Assembly (NCBI GenBank): GCA_032158295.1
Contig: CM063249.1
Location: forward strand, 9,439,195 to 9,503,194
Source of the DNA: Pycnopodia helianthoides
Taxonomy: Eukaryota > Echinodermata > Asteroidea > Forcipulatida > Asteriidae
Reading direction: 5' to 3'
Length of the DNA stretch: 64,000 nucleotides
How positions within the stretch are numbered: position 1 is the first letter of the stretch; every line of letters starts with the position of its first letter. Shown here piece after piece: positions 27,491 to 38,100 of this stretch. A program made the translations under genes and the position numbers. Under the pieces are notes generated by a model. The model was not told the DNA's origin. It saw only the letters and a program-made list of their open reading frames with translations, and made no database searches.

Positions 27491-27675
27491 AGGGAACAAT
27501 TTCAAAGAGCTGCTCAAGTGCTTAAAATTATTCTGCTCAGCAGAAATGAGCAGAATACCAGTCACAAATTGTACATGTGACATGGTAGTTTGGCTGGTAA
27601 CCTTATTCTGGTAAGCATAATTTTGTTGTGCTTAGCTACATTCTGAGCTTCAGCAGCTCTCTGAAAATTGGGCCC
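27491..27675. mobile_element. Palindromic MITE family A, copy in Musashi intron 3
   Basis: AGGGAACAATTTCAAAGAGC to CTGAAAATTGGGCCC. The internal AGCAGAATACCAGTCACAAA matches copy 1 closely. Confidence 0.8.
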
Positions 27676-28401
27676 AGGCAGTTTGGCTAAAGAGTGAGGC
27701 CCAGATTCTTCCATTTTCTCTGCTCCTATGTCACTCTACACTAAGATGTTTGGACTTTCATAGGATTGGAATGCTTGACCCTGTGATAAGCAATACTTAT
27801 ATGGGTCGGCCCAAATTCTTCTAAATCCTTTACCTGAGCAATTAGATGTAGGAGGAATTTGAAGGGTTCTCCCCATACACAAGCTAGCCTATCGGGGTAA
27901 TACGCATGAATTGTGGTCCGATACGCGCGAATTGCGACTGAACGCACAAAATTAATATGTACATATGAAAATACTTTTTTTTATCACTTCAGGTCAAAAT
28001 TGTGAAGATAAAAACCATTTAGAATGCCCAAGATTGCACAGCACGGCTATTAAAACAAAAGATAAACACCAAATAAAATGCATTTTGAGGACCTTGTTTC
28101 AATTCAGCGTGCTTAGGCCAACCTTTCAAAATTTGTGTCCAGAATGCCCCCCAGTTTTGAAAAAGCCTTGGGAAAACCCGAAATGGGACGGCAAGGATCC
28201 AAAGTTGTCAAATCATAACATTTCTTTACACTTGTGGTTAAGGCCAAAGAAAAAAACTAGAGAAGTAGCACGAGAATGGGGGGTCCATATATCCTAACGT
28301 GCCGCAACCACCCTCACTGGTAAACAGTATTGCGACATGTACACGATACACACCAAGTGTTATGTTGTCATGAGAGTACAATTAATCGCAGGCAGAGCGG
28401 C

Positions 28402-28417
28402 GGGGGGGGGGGGGGGG
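28402..28417 (+). repeat. G homopolymer of 16
   Basis: An uninterrupted G run in Musashi intron 3. Length is liable to assembly error. Confidence 0.8.
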
Positions 28418-29080
28418 TTGGCACTGCACATTGCACACTGCTTGACGTCACTTCCTTCACAAAGATCTTGTGAAGCAGATCTGACCATAGCGGCAATCTT
28501 GGTCACAAGAGTGATGGGGGACGAGCAAGGAAACACGTACCATTCTGTTATCTTTAAAACTTCAACACAACATACTGCTGTATAGTTCCTAGTACAAAAC
28601 TGAAACCAGACTACAATCATACATATGCACGACTCAACTTTGAAATTTCCATGTACTACATACTAAAAACAAGAAGCCCCGGGATGTATGGTTAATAACA
28701 GTGATAAATCACTTCAACGTATTTGTCATTCTTTTTATCATTTACTAACTGGATGAATAATACAAACTTTCAAAGATAAGAATTGAATAACTGTAGCACT
28801 GTTTAAATGGTGTCGATTTTTACAAAAGGAGTAGGACCTATTGATGCAGATTTCCAGAATTACTTTTCAAGCATGCATTCCCAAATGTTAGCAGAGTGCG
28901 TTACTTGACACCTTTTTTATGTAACAAATTATTCTAAACCACAAAACCTTCTGAATTCTGAAGAAGACACTTCCAACTTAAAACTTCATGTGGCTCAATT
29001 GAAAAATACCATAATTTGTACCTTAGTTTCAAGTACTCCAACTAGAACATGTTATGAGCGGCTGGTTTCACAGAAATGTA

Positions 29081-29221
29081 CTAAGGGCCTTTCCCAAACT
29101 TCGGCTTGGGTTGCTTCATTAATTTGGGAGTAGTGTATATTTTTTCAGGGTGTTTCCAACCCCCAAATGGAGCCTGGAGCCTGAGCTGCAACCCAAGCCG
29201 AGGTTTGGAAGATGCCCTAAG
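29081..29221. mobile_element. Short TIR element R
   Basis: CTAAGGGCCTTTCCCAAACT and TTGGGTTGC at the left; GCAACCCAAGCCGAGGTTTG and GCCCTAA at the right. About 141 bp with roughly 30-bp imperfect arms. Confidence 0.65.
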
Positions 29222-29248
29222 AATTTGGGATTTTGGAATAACTACAGC

Positions 29249-29759
29249 TTAAAGAGGGCTCCAAGGTCAAAATCAGTTTTGTGATGCACTCATTTTCTAA
29301 CAGCTAGAGTCCTCATGAAAGTAAAACAACAAATTACAAGTCTTCAACTTCACATTAAATGGTGTAAAATTTATTTCATTTTATACTCTTTCAAAGCGAA
29401 ATGTCCGACATAAAAAGTGAATGGGTCTGTATGTTTTTTAAAGATGAATTTTTTGCACAAGTCAAAAGGACAAATTCACTGCTGTAATGATTGAATATCA
29501 TCCAAAACTCAGAAATTAACTGAAAATTCTCTGTAACTAAACGCACAGACCATATATTTGAAATGTGATGTCAACGAGCGTTTTCGGGCTTTGACAAAAA
29601 TTGCACTTGAAGGCTATCAAGCACAGTGGCATTTTCAACCGTTTTAACAAGACGTTTTAGAGACGTGCTTTTTTGTCCCCCACTTCCATTTAACGATCTC
29701 CATCTATCGGAAAATGAGTGGATCTTCAAATTTAATTTGACCTTGGAGATCCTCTTTCA
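29249..29759. mobile_element. Palindromic element J beside the Musashi exon 3 donor
   Basis: Left end TTAAAGAGGGCTCCAAGGTC, right end GACCTTGGAGATCCTCTTTC, about 511 bp and TTAA-type at the left. Its right end lies about 14 bases from the splice donor of exon 3. Confidence 0.7.
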
Positions 29760-29773
29760 TAAATAGCATTTAC

Positions 29774-29855
29774 CTTGATTTTTTGGAGGTTGGATCTCTC
29801 ATAATGACACACTCCTTGATGTCTCCGTATTTACGAAAGTAGTCCCTTAAGCTGT
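29774..29855 (-). CDS. msi: Musashi-like protein, coding exon 3 (middle of RRM1)
   Basis: An 82-base exon encoding residues 35-61 plus two bases of Arg62. It reads [20 protein letters not shown] followed by DPTSKKSR, matching helix 1, strand 2 and the 2-3 loop of Musashi RRM1. The acceptor is TTTTTAG and the donor is CAAG|GTAAAT. VIM is a substitution for the MVM or VVM usual in the family. A palindromic transposon ends about 14 bases into the downstream intron, unusually close to the donor site. Confidence 0.95.
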
Positions 29856-32800
29856 CTAAAAATCAGAAGAAGAAAAAAAAAAGATAATCGTAATATCCCA
29901 TTCAATCAAAAATGAGAGGACAAGGGAATTGCATTTGTGACCCTCGACAGGAATGTTTTAAATCCCCCGTGAGGTTATCATAAATCCCAAGAATGTATGT
30001 GGAAACAGTTCTCGGTCTCTAGTAGGCTGGATCGCTTACAGTCAGCCATATTTTCAATTGTAAAATATTCTGTAATTAATGCAATCGCTATGCTTCGAAT
30101 TGATACAAGGGCAACTTTGAGATGCTTTGTTTCGACAGTGTTATAAAGTCACACATGATATGTACAAACTCAAGTATACTGTCAATGTGTAGTAATTAGC
30201 TATGGGGGCCAAGGTTTTGTGACATCCCTAAAATTCTACTTGCACTAAACTCAATGTGATTTAATCGGACAGTACAGCCAAAACTGCCAAGCCTGATGAA
30301 TGTGCATGTAACAAGATCGGTCAGCTCAAACAAACGCTTCCTTTGTTATCCGTGAAGGTCAACAAGATCACCTTTGCTTTTGCTTTCCTTGGTAAGATTT
30401 TTTTTATCAAATTATTACTCATGAATACTTAATGTATAAAGCTGCTAGAAAGCCATAATTTATGTGTAGGAAGCCTTTTTTTTTTATATAATCACATCAT
30501 TTCTTACGCTTGAGACATTTTCTAATTTGTATTTGAGCTCAGATTCTGATTATCTATTTTCTGTGCTTCGGTTAAAAATAAATGCATGTCTTGTGTATTT
30601 TCAGAAATAGTTTTGACCACTTTAGTCCCCACGTTCATTGCTTTATTGCGTGAAGGAAACAACCTCGCGCACTTCAACAGATCCCAATATTTGATTACGC
30701 GCGAGACTTACAGAGTCTATTCAAAGTGTGGTTTTTTTTTCATATTTATTATTCTTTACCCTTTTGGCTCTCAAAACAGCTTTCTTAGCACACCCTAAAA
30801 CTAAGAAAACAACTGGGACTAACAAACCCACAGAACCTTCAGCCCCAAATCAAACCTGTTTACGTCTTATTACCTTCATTCACAGGGGGAAAAAAAGCAA
30901 GACTAAATAATTGTATAATAAATGAGCTTGGAGCGCATTCAACTTGACAGGATAATTTTCTTACCACAGGGGCAAGATACTGCGGGCAAAAACAAATACC
31001 CAACGCTACACTTTGATTGATCATCAGAGACCAGCAATTATTTCCTTCTCCCATGATTGGATTTTATAATTGGTAAATTAGTTCAAAAAGATTCAACAAG
31101 CTCCCTCCCACTCGCAATAAGACAATTTCCGTGGCGGTGGACTAGTGGTAGAAATTGCTCTCTTTTTTTCTTCTTTCTTTTCCCCCCCCCCCTTGATTTT
31201 GTGTTATTTTTGTGTGTGTTATATCTAAAATAACATAGTTTAAACCTTAAGTTCAAACCATACTTTAATCCATAAGTTATGAGGCTTCTTAAGGGTACAG
31301 TACAGAAGATATAAAATTCCCAGAGCTAATTGAACACAAGAGTGGCCTTATAATCACATTGGCTCTACAAGCACGAGGTTTCACACGCAGGCATTACCCG
31401 GGAATGTAAGAAATTCCATGCATTAATTAAGCCGACTTTAACAACCTACCATCACACTAACGTAAACACTATTTATATTTTTTAAAAAGGTGGTAATTCC
31501 CAACTGAAATATCATTAACCTGTGATTAACATTTCACGGCACAAGACATGTGATGACCTTAAGTAATACACGACCCAATTAAATTAAGTAATCAGCCTTT
31601 TGGATCCTTGCATGACCTAGCAGCCTACTTGCGAGGGGGATATTACTTATGCACAGGCATTTCTGACAGTGTGTGCAGCATCGTCCCAGTCGTCCCACAT
31701 ACCGTAACATACACTACCTTAATGCATGGCAAAAGCAGATGTAGATATTACCCCACTGGCAATGTAACGCCTTGTTATTACGGCACAAATGGATCAAGGA
31801 CAGTGAAGCTTAATGCTGATGTTATAAGCTGCAACATCTGAGTACAGGTATTCTTTGCAGTTTCAACACAAGTGCAGTGGGGTTTTTTTTTTCATGGGGA
31901 CCGCTCAAAATTAAATTTGGCCGTGGTGTTCATCCACGTGGAAACACAGAACAACAATTTTTTTCATTCTGCAGATAAAAGTGCTCCACAACATGCACAC
32001 AGTTGGGCATTTTCACTTGCCAATGCAACTAATTGAAACCAGTGACCTGTGTGCTTTAAATATATTGAGAGAAAATTGTATTTTGACGTAAGTGGAAATG
32101 TGGTTGACTGAACAAGTTATATCGCTTCTCAAACGATTTCTGTAACAAAAAAAAAAAAATGCTTGCCACATGTTTACACTAGTTGTACATTCAATGCTGA
32201 AGAAAAACATTAATAGTCCCATAAATTATTTAAAGGTCATAATTAATCCATTGTTTAATACAAGAAATTTTAAGAAGTTGGTAGTAGCACTAATCTTCAA
32301 GAGAAAAATTTCCCCTTTTTTCCAAGTAAATTAATGAGTTTAATTGCAAATGTCTTGTTAATGCACTAAAAATGTTAACATTGTACTATTAATACAACCC
32401 GCTACAGTGGCCTTTTGTAAAGTTGCAACATTATGTTTTACTTCAAATTTCACAGGTTTTGCACTTTGCTTCCTAAAAACTGGAGGGTTGGAATAAATGT
32501 ACTCTCCCCTGTGATATACTGTCACATTGATGGAGTTGAGTTTATTTGTAACAAAATTGTTTTGAAAGGTTCCGTTTCAGTTATTTTTTTTTTGCCAAAG
32601 GCTAAGAATGGAAACGAAAATGGGAAAATAAAACCTATTTAATTGATACTAGGTTACATTCTATTGACTTTCTCACCAGCAACTGACCAATTGATTTTAA
32701 CTCACTATTTGACCTTATACAAGTATACATGACCTAGATCTCTTACCATCCAGTACTAGCAAAAACCAAGGGTTACCGATTGAAGTAAAAGCTCTCTCTA

Positions 32801-33323
32801 CGTCTAAATACTTTAAGGTATGCCAACAAATACACAGATTGCCTCCTAGATGTATAAATTAGCATTTTTAATTTTCCGCATATTTTTTCATTTCCAGATA
32901 ATAATTAATCATCCGTGCACTATTAAGCCTGTTTTTTACATTCCCTAAGAGTTGAAGCACAATTTCAGTGTAACGTAAAACTGAAAGCGGAATTATAATA
33001 TTAATGAGCAAAAAATGTATACCAAATTTTAATATATTCAGCATGCACACAATGCCTGGTATCTGACGACGAACTGAAACACGAATCAAGTGGATTGGCT
33101 GCATGTGCACTGGATTTGTCGTTATCAAAATCTTTTCATTTCTAGCATTTTACGTCAGAAGGAAAGGGATGCTGACAGTAAACAGTGTTTGTTCAAATCA
33201 AACGTCAGTAATTGAACATAAATTATAATAGGAATTGGTGCATGGCCTATATTCTGATATTAAATACAAATTAAAAGCAGAAAAAAAGAAACTGAATTCA
33301 TAACTTAAAGTAGGAAATCTTAC
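29856..33323 (-). other. Musashi intron 2
   Basis: A 3,468-base AT-rich intron with GTAAGA and TTTTTAG ends. A pyrimidine run and poly-C tract lie at about 31,161-31,195, preceded by a tRNA-like SINE head fragment (near 31,131-31,160). Poly-T and poly-A runs occur at 30,475 and 32,147. The open frames inside are short and carry no recognisable motif. Confidence 0.85.
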
Positions 33324-33364
33324 CTGTTTCTGTCTGCCAACTCAGCCCTCCTATAAACATTTTC
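33324..33364 (-). CDS. msi: Musashi-like protein, coding exon 2 (RRM1 RNP2 motif)
   Basis: This 41-base exon has an ACAG acceptor just upstream (33,365-33,368) and a CAG|GTAAGA donor. Joined to exon 1 it completes Gly21 and encodes KMFIGGLSWQTET. KMFIGGL is the RNP2 strand of RRM1, with the aromatic residue that stacks on RNA. KMFIGGLSWQT is essentially identical to vertebrate and fly Musashi. The exon ends one base into the next codon, which exon 3 completes as Asp. It is too short to be found by open-reading-frame length and was located by motif and splice sites. Confidence 0.95.
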
Positions 33365-33642
33365 CTGTCGGCAAAAATAATAAGAAATGGAGTGTAAAGA
33401 ACCCATTAAAAGCTCCAAGGTCGAAAACTACGCGTGAATATGAAGTGGGGAATGGTGCTTGCTTTACGCTACACACATAGTCCATGCAGTGTACAATATG
33501 CATGGGCCTGTTCCATTGTGTACGTTCACACTGCAGTGTGGACCTACGGACGATCGTACAGTGCACAATCGCGATGATTTTCCCCGTAAATAAACCCCCA
33601 ATTCCGACGTTTTTTTGACATGGCTAAACACACGGTACTCAC
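33365..33642 (-). other. Musashi intron 1
   Basis: A 278-base intron (GTGAGT...ACAG), the only short one in the gene. It contains imperfect inverted sequences around 33,475-33,560, including TGTACGTTC and ACTGCAGTG stretches. A short stretch at 33,407-33,425 resembles the end of the palindromic element at 29,249. No gene is seen inside. Confidence 0.85.
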
Positions 33643-33704
33643 CCGGGATCGTTGGCAACTTCGGTCCCGTGTAGGGTAGTGTTTGGGTTGTTTCCGGCGT
33701 CCAT
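33643..33704 (-). CDS. msi: Musashi-like RNA-binding protein, coding exon 1
   Basis: First coding exon of a Musashi homologue, a cytoplasmic translational regulator that binds UAG-containing sites in mRNA 3' UTRs through two RRMs (family knowledge). It encodes 20 residues plus two bases of codon 21. The start is well placed: an in-frame TAG lies at 33,723-33,725, and the context AACAAAATGG has A at -3 and G at +4. The peptide ends in the motif NDPG, which leads into RRM1 as in vertebrate Musashi. The donor is GG|GTGAGT, with the intron beginning at 33,642. The N-terminus is short, Asn/Thr-rich and low in complexity, as expected for the poorly conserved head of this family. Confidence 0.9.
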
Positions 33705-34017
33705 TTTGTTGTTAAACCTACGCTACTACGTGTATTACCCTTGAAACTGAACTAGCAAGTAATGGTATCAACTACAGTGTACACGCTTGCACAGATATGC
33801 GGTCGCGGTATGATCCAGTGTACGCTTTGCTATGCCACTAGTATATTACACACATACACCGCGCCAATATGACACACGTGGGGCTGTGATAGCGTTACTA
33901 TCAATGGGCTTACACACTCGGCACAGGAATCTAGCTAAACATGGGTGGCGCTCTAACGTCACTTTGTAAACATTAAACCGTGAATGACCAGTGATTGACA
34001 GCCGCATCTGCTTTGTG

Positions 34018-34022
34018 ATTGG
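34018..34022 (-). promoter_or_regulatory. CCAAT box in Musashi orientation
   Basis: ATTGG on the plus strand reads CCAAT on the minus strand, about 315 bases upstream of the Musashi ATG. It is a candidate NF-Y site. The motif is short, so this is weak on its own. Confidence 0.3.
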
Positions 34023-34061
34023 TCCTATCTGACGGTCACTCTGCGGTCAGTGATTTCCTTT

Positions 34062-34069
34062 TGACGTCA
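34062..34069. promoter_or_regulatory. Perfect CRE palindrome TGACGTCA
   Basis: The eight-base consensus for CREB/ATF bZIP dimers, about 360 bases upstream of the Musashi ATG. Its function is inferred from the motif and its position only. Confidence 0.4.
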
Positions 34070-34207
34070 CCCTTAATGTTGATATTAAATATGCATATCG
34101 GGCACACCTCTTAACTGTCAGTTGTTCAGTAATTGTTAAGTTGATCAACACCAGACCGCAAAAAATATTAAATACTACATAGTTCTCATGGGAATGGATT
34201 TCATAAC

Positions 34208-34215
34208 TGACGTCA
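34208..34215. promoter_or_regulatory. Second CRE palindrome TGACGTCA
   Basis: A second perfect CREB/ATF consensus, about 505 bases upstream of the Musashi ATG and 146 bases from the first. The pairing makes a chance match less likely, though the same octamer core also occurs elsewhere in the window (for example near 48,930). Confidence 0.4.
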
Positions 34216-34537
34216 CGGCTAGTGATGAATATTTAAATATCATTGTTAAAAAACGAAACCGTAAAAAGTTGTACTGTATTTATGTTGCTGGTATTTAGCA
34301 TAGAGCAGGGAACAGATAAACAACATTGCAATTTATAATGCACAATCATTGATAATATGAAGTGAACTGAAGTTGAACGAAACACAAAAGTCTGATAGGA
34401 TGGTTTGACAAACGTTTAGCAGTAAAACCATGGAGGTAGAAATATAGAGCAAAGACAACAATAGTATGCCCTAAACATAACAGTTCCGGATGTCAATATT
34501 TTTGACCGATTGTAGTTTTTCGCAACATTTTTGGGGT

Positions 34538-34645
34538 TGGTTTAATTGTGTTGTTTTGTTTGGTTGTTTTGAGGTATGTTTGTTTGTTGGGGTGTTTGTA
34601 CGTTTGTTTTATTTTTGGGTTGTTTGGGGGTTGTTGTTTTTCAGT
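34538..34645. repeat. GT-rich low-complexity tract
   Basis: TTGTTTGGTTG-type imperfect repeats, strongly strand-asymmetric, upstream of the Musashi promoter region. Confidence 0.7.
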
Positions 34646-35627
34646 GAGGGAGTCTAAAGAACATTCACTCGTCTCTTGATAATATTGTAATGTACAAAAT
34701 AATAATTGCTTGACAATGGGAATTCAAACCACAACAAACACATTTTAAAATGAGGCCACTATGTTGGTCGTGTAGTCAAACCATCTTAATCAGTTAAATT
34801 CGGTTTATAGGTTTTATACCATGCGTCAGTTAACCAACATTTACGTGCGGTGCAGGGTTCACCTTAAATTGGAGCAGGAAGATTTAATTTAGCAGCAAAA
34901 CGTCTGTGCGGCCCTGTGGCTAAACCAGGCTGGAGCGAGGCTGCATCGAATAATTCCACAAAAGGGGGGAAATTAATTAGGATGGGTAGTATCGGTGTCT
35001 AGCACACATTATTTATATTATATCAATTGGGAAATGCAGGTCTTGTATTGCAGGTCGTGTATACATCATAGGTTCACACTGACACATTTCTATTTGCATG
35101 ACTTTGATATCGCTTGTGTAAATAATAACACCGTAGTATATGTTATTTATGCCGAGCTGGAAAGTGTCAGCTAAAAATTGTGAGATCACAACAGAAATGA
35201 GCAAAGAGATATTGTTGGGGTTTGTTTTATTGCCGATAATAAAGTACAACACTTAATTCTGATTTCATTATATCATCGTATTGTATTAAGAACCACAATT
35301 ATAACAGAATCCCTGTGCTACAGACTTGGACAGCCAGTCTAATAGTGCATTGTTAACGGGGCTGTCAACAGCGCCCTCACTTGGCAAGTACGACCATCAC
35401 ATGCTACAATTCATTATTCCGATTGTCTGTTTAGTAGGCCCTATGAGTAATATTATATTTATATCATGCGTTTCTTTTCACTTGACGTTGCCAAACCTTT
35501 TCGTTACAATTTTGTTTAGCTGCTACCGATGGCTGGCTGTTTTGTAATGGCTCTTTTCGTGTCAGGGTTTTTGTCTTGAGCCGTTCGGATTGGCTCTACC
35601 TCTAGGTGGAGTGCGTAAAAAGAAACC

Positions 35628-36162
35628 GGGGCTGAATTTCACAAAGCACTAGATTCATTACAAGACGAGTTGTCAATATTACCATAGCGATTTGTATTTG
35701 ACATTACACTTTGCTTAGCAATTAAGATTGGTACACAACTTAAAGGAACATTACAGAATTCGTAGGAAAAAACTTTTAAAATATACTTTTTGATCACAGA
35801 TTTACATAAAACTTACATGGTCTAATGATGATGATAGTAGAAAACATCCCTTGAAATATTTCCGTCTGAAATGCCATATTTGATGAGAAATGAATAAACT
35901 ACATTTCCGATTGGAGTTTATTGCTCAGTGAGCGTTTCATTCATTTGTTGAATCTATATGATTTCATGCAAATGTGTAATCGGTTTTTCACTATTTTCTC
36001 GTGACCCAGATGGCCGACCGATCTCAAACTTCTACAGGTTTGTCAGTGTATATGGTGGATTACATAAAGTGCTTACACTGCCAGCAACTGTTTTGTTAGC
36101 AAAAACCAATTCTGTAATGTTCCTTTAATATCAACCTTAGCTCTTTGTGAAACCGAGCCCAG
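35628..36162. mobile_element. Palindromic element D, interrupted by family B
   Basis: Arms GCTGAATTTCACAAAGCAC and AGCTCTTTGTGAAACCGAGC. An uninterrupted relative lies at 45,464-45,589. Confidence 0.65.
35740..36128 (+). mobile_element. TTAA-flanked MITE family B, copy 1
   Basis: Begins TTAAAGGAACATTACAGAAT and ends ATTCTGTAATGTTCCTTTAA, with an inverted repeat of at least 16 bp and TTAA at both ends. 389 bp, non-coding. TTAA target duplication is typical of the piggyBac superfamily; that assignment is inferred. It is nested inside another palindromic element (35,628-36,162). Confidence 0.85.
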
Positions 36163-37149
36163 AACCGTAAGGGGCTTTTTCCTCAGCGTTTCTCTAGTTC
36201 ATCGAAGTACACTGGGTGATTGAGTTCGCTTTTGATGCATCCTTGGTGTCATAACCAGAAATGATTACATAGAGATTACCGAGGAGATTAGTATGATTCC
36301 TTGACAACTTGTCTCATTGGTCATTACCGACTGCTGATAATCTTATTAAAATTAGCAAAATCTACTCGTTAACAAAACCTTCGCACTGTACAATAAAATT
36401 TGCCGAAAGCAAGACAGGCAAGGTCTTTTTTATAAACAGATTGAAATAGTTATTTTTTTCAAAGGTAACTATGACACAAGATTCCGATCGAATATGCATT
36501 AACAATTCTGGTGGGCACATTTTGCACATTGTGACTCCTTCAATTGTTTGTATTAAAATGACAAGTGTTAATCTCTGCCTTTCAATAATTTCTCCTGTCT
36601 TAACATAGACGTTCCTAAGTGAAAACAAACTATTGACAGTCCAAATGAAATTAGTAGTTTGGGGAGAACTGTCTTCCTTTTATGGAAGACTTTATTTGCG
36701 GAAGAAATAGCGTCAATTTTTAGTAAAACAAATTCTAAAAGTTAACTAATAAACAGTCGAGTATATGGGTGTGTCAACATGCATAATATTCGTTGCATTG
36801 CTTAGAAGTAGGCCTAGTTTATCAGGTATCGACAGTTTTCCTTTCAGGTTATTACACTTGTCTTGGAAACAAAAGTTACATTTCTTAAAATTTAAATTTG
36901 TTTTGGTATGCAAATCTATAGATTATAAAAAGATTAATCTCTGCCTTTTCAAGAATCATAATCTAAGATGACTGCAACTCTATAACTTTTACGATCGACA
37001 TCCAAACAATTCTGTCATTATTTTACAGATACACCAGATGGACTCTTTACAATAATGTGTCAAGCTTGCAGCGGAAGAACTTCATTGCACCACTAGGCCT
37101 GTTAGCTTAGTCGGATAATTTTATTTTCAGTATTATCGCCAAGTGTTGC

Positions 37150-37510
37150 CTTATAGTACACGAGGGTTTGGGGATAAGCGCAGCCGCGCCGTCTATATCT
37201 ACATGGCACCGGGAGCCCCTCGTGTGTTACAGGGGGGATCAAGCTGGTCATTTGCGTGTGCAAACAAAAATATCATCATCTGTTTATAACGACGCCCGAC
37301 GGTCAGGACCCGTCTTCTCGGGGAACGCCTCCGTCTTTAAGAGATCTATGATTATGGTGGGAGAGGAACCGCCGGAGCTTTCCTTTTCCGCCTCCTGGAA
37401 GCCCGAGAGGGCTAGAAAAATATTCATCCGGCTCTCTGAGGGCCCCCTGAGGCCGGCGAGCGGCGCTCTGGCCCAGCCTAGATGAGCCGCGGTGGCGACG
37501 AAATCGGAAA
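37150..37510. other. CpG-rich island of unknown role
   Basis: About 360 bases strikingly richer in GC and CpG (roughly thirty CpGs) than the AT-rich DNA either side, about 3.5 kb upstream of the Musashi start. Both strands carry open frames (37,168-37,485 plus; 37,284-37,574 minus), as expected in GC-rich DNA. Neither has a recognisable domain, and the two overlap. The island is not shared with any repeat in the window and I do not recognise it as rRNA. It could be an alternative promoter or untranslated exon, a conserved regulatory element, or an exon of an unknown gene. Confidence 0.5.
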
Positions 37511-38062
37511 AGGTTTTTTTTTGTCCTGCCCTGTGATATGCGGGAACTTCAACTGGGATTTTGAAGAATATCAACGGTAGTTCAACTTGGATTTTCGTTA
37601 TTTGGTCAACTGATGAGTTTTGAATTATGATTTTCTATTCTATGGACATAACCTATTGGTCATGGAACTTAGTTTCATATAGTGTATAGGCCCATTGGTT
37701 TAAATAAATACACAGTCATTGGACAAAGACTCTTTTTATATTTTAATCCCTTCATGTAATTGTACTAATTGGCAATTTGTCGCTGTTACTTGCAGATGAT
37801 GAAATGAAATAAATAAAACAATGCTATTGATCACTGCAGAGATCGCTGCTTAATCGAAATCGGTCTTCTGACGTGTCAGGCTAATGTCTTTTATGTAGAG
37901 ATTATGTTAGTATGTTTTTTACCACAACTAAATAAAACACCGTGACTGTTAATCTATTTTGTTCAAATGCAAATCCCATATCAAGCTATGAAACGCATTA
38001 TGCATGATCTTACAGGGATATAGTGGACTGAGACTCAGTAGGACAAATAACTAAAAATCTCT

Positions 38063-38100
38063 CCTGAAGACGATCAGCGCATACTGGTCGAAACGTCGAA
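38063..38100 (+). ncRNA. Hammerhead-like motif of a Penelope-type retroelement
   Basis: CTGAAGA (38,064-38,070), a six-pair stem GATCAG/CTGGTC (38,072-38,077 with 38,084-38,089, one G-U), then GAAAC (38,090-38,094). This order resembles the catalytic boxes of the hammerhead ribozymes carried by Penelope-like elements. One extra C separates CTGAAGA from the stem, which departs from the canonical core, so activity is doubtful. A second copy lies at 57,076-57,109 on the other strand. Confidence 0.4.

Larger units (their letters stand above)
27274..29773 (-). other. Musashi intron 3
   Basis: A 2.5-kb intron (GTAAAT...GTTACAG) holding three short palindromic elements (27,491-27,675; 29,081-29,221; 29,249-29,759) and a 16-base G run at 28,402-28,417. 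The rest is AT-rich single-copy-looking sequence with no convincing coding frame. Confidence 0.85.
33705..34300 (-). promoter_or_regulatory. Probable Musashi 5' UTR and proximal promoter
   Basis: About 600 bases upstream of the Musashi ATG. Seen: higher GC and CpG than the flanks, no clear TATA box close to the start, an inverted CCAAT box (34,018-34,022), and perfect TGACGTCA palindromes at 34,062-34,069 and 34,208-34,215. A third CRE half-site-like TAACGTCA lies near 33,955. The transcription start cannot be placed, and a non-coding first exon further upstream is possible. The promoter assignment is inferred from position and motifs. Confidence 0.5.
34646..37149. other. Intergenic interval, no gene seen
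   Basis: AT-rich DNA with the nested B-in-D element at 35.6-36.2 kb. The open frames are short and without motifs. Confidence 0.5.

Noticed and set aside
37168..37574. Protein-coding gene in the CpG-rich island
   Set aside because: Frames are open on both strands, as GC richness predicts, and there is no recognisable domain. Kept as an island of unknown role.
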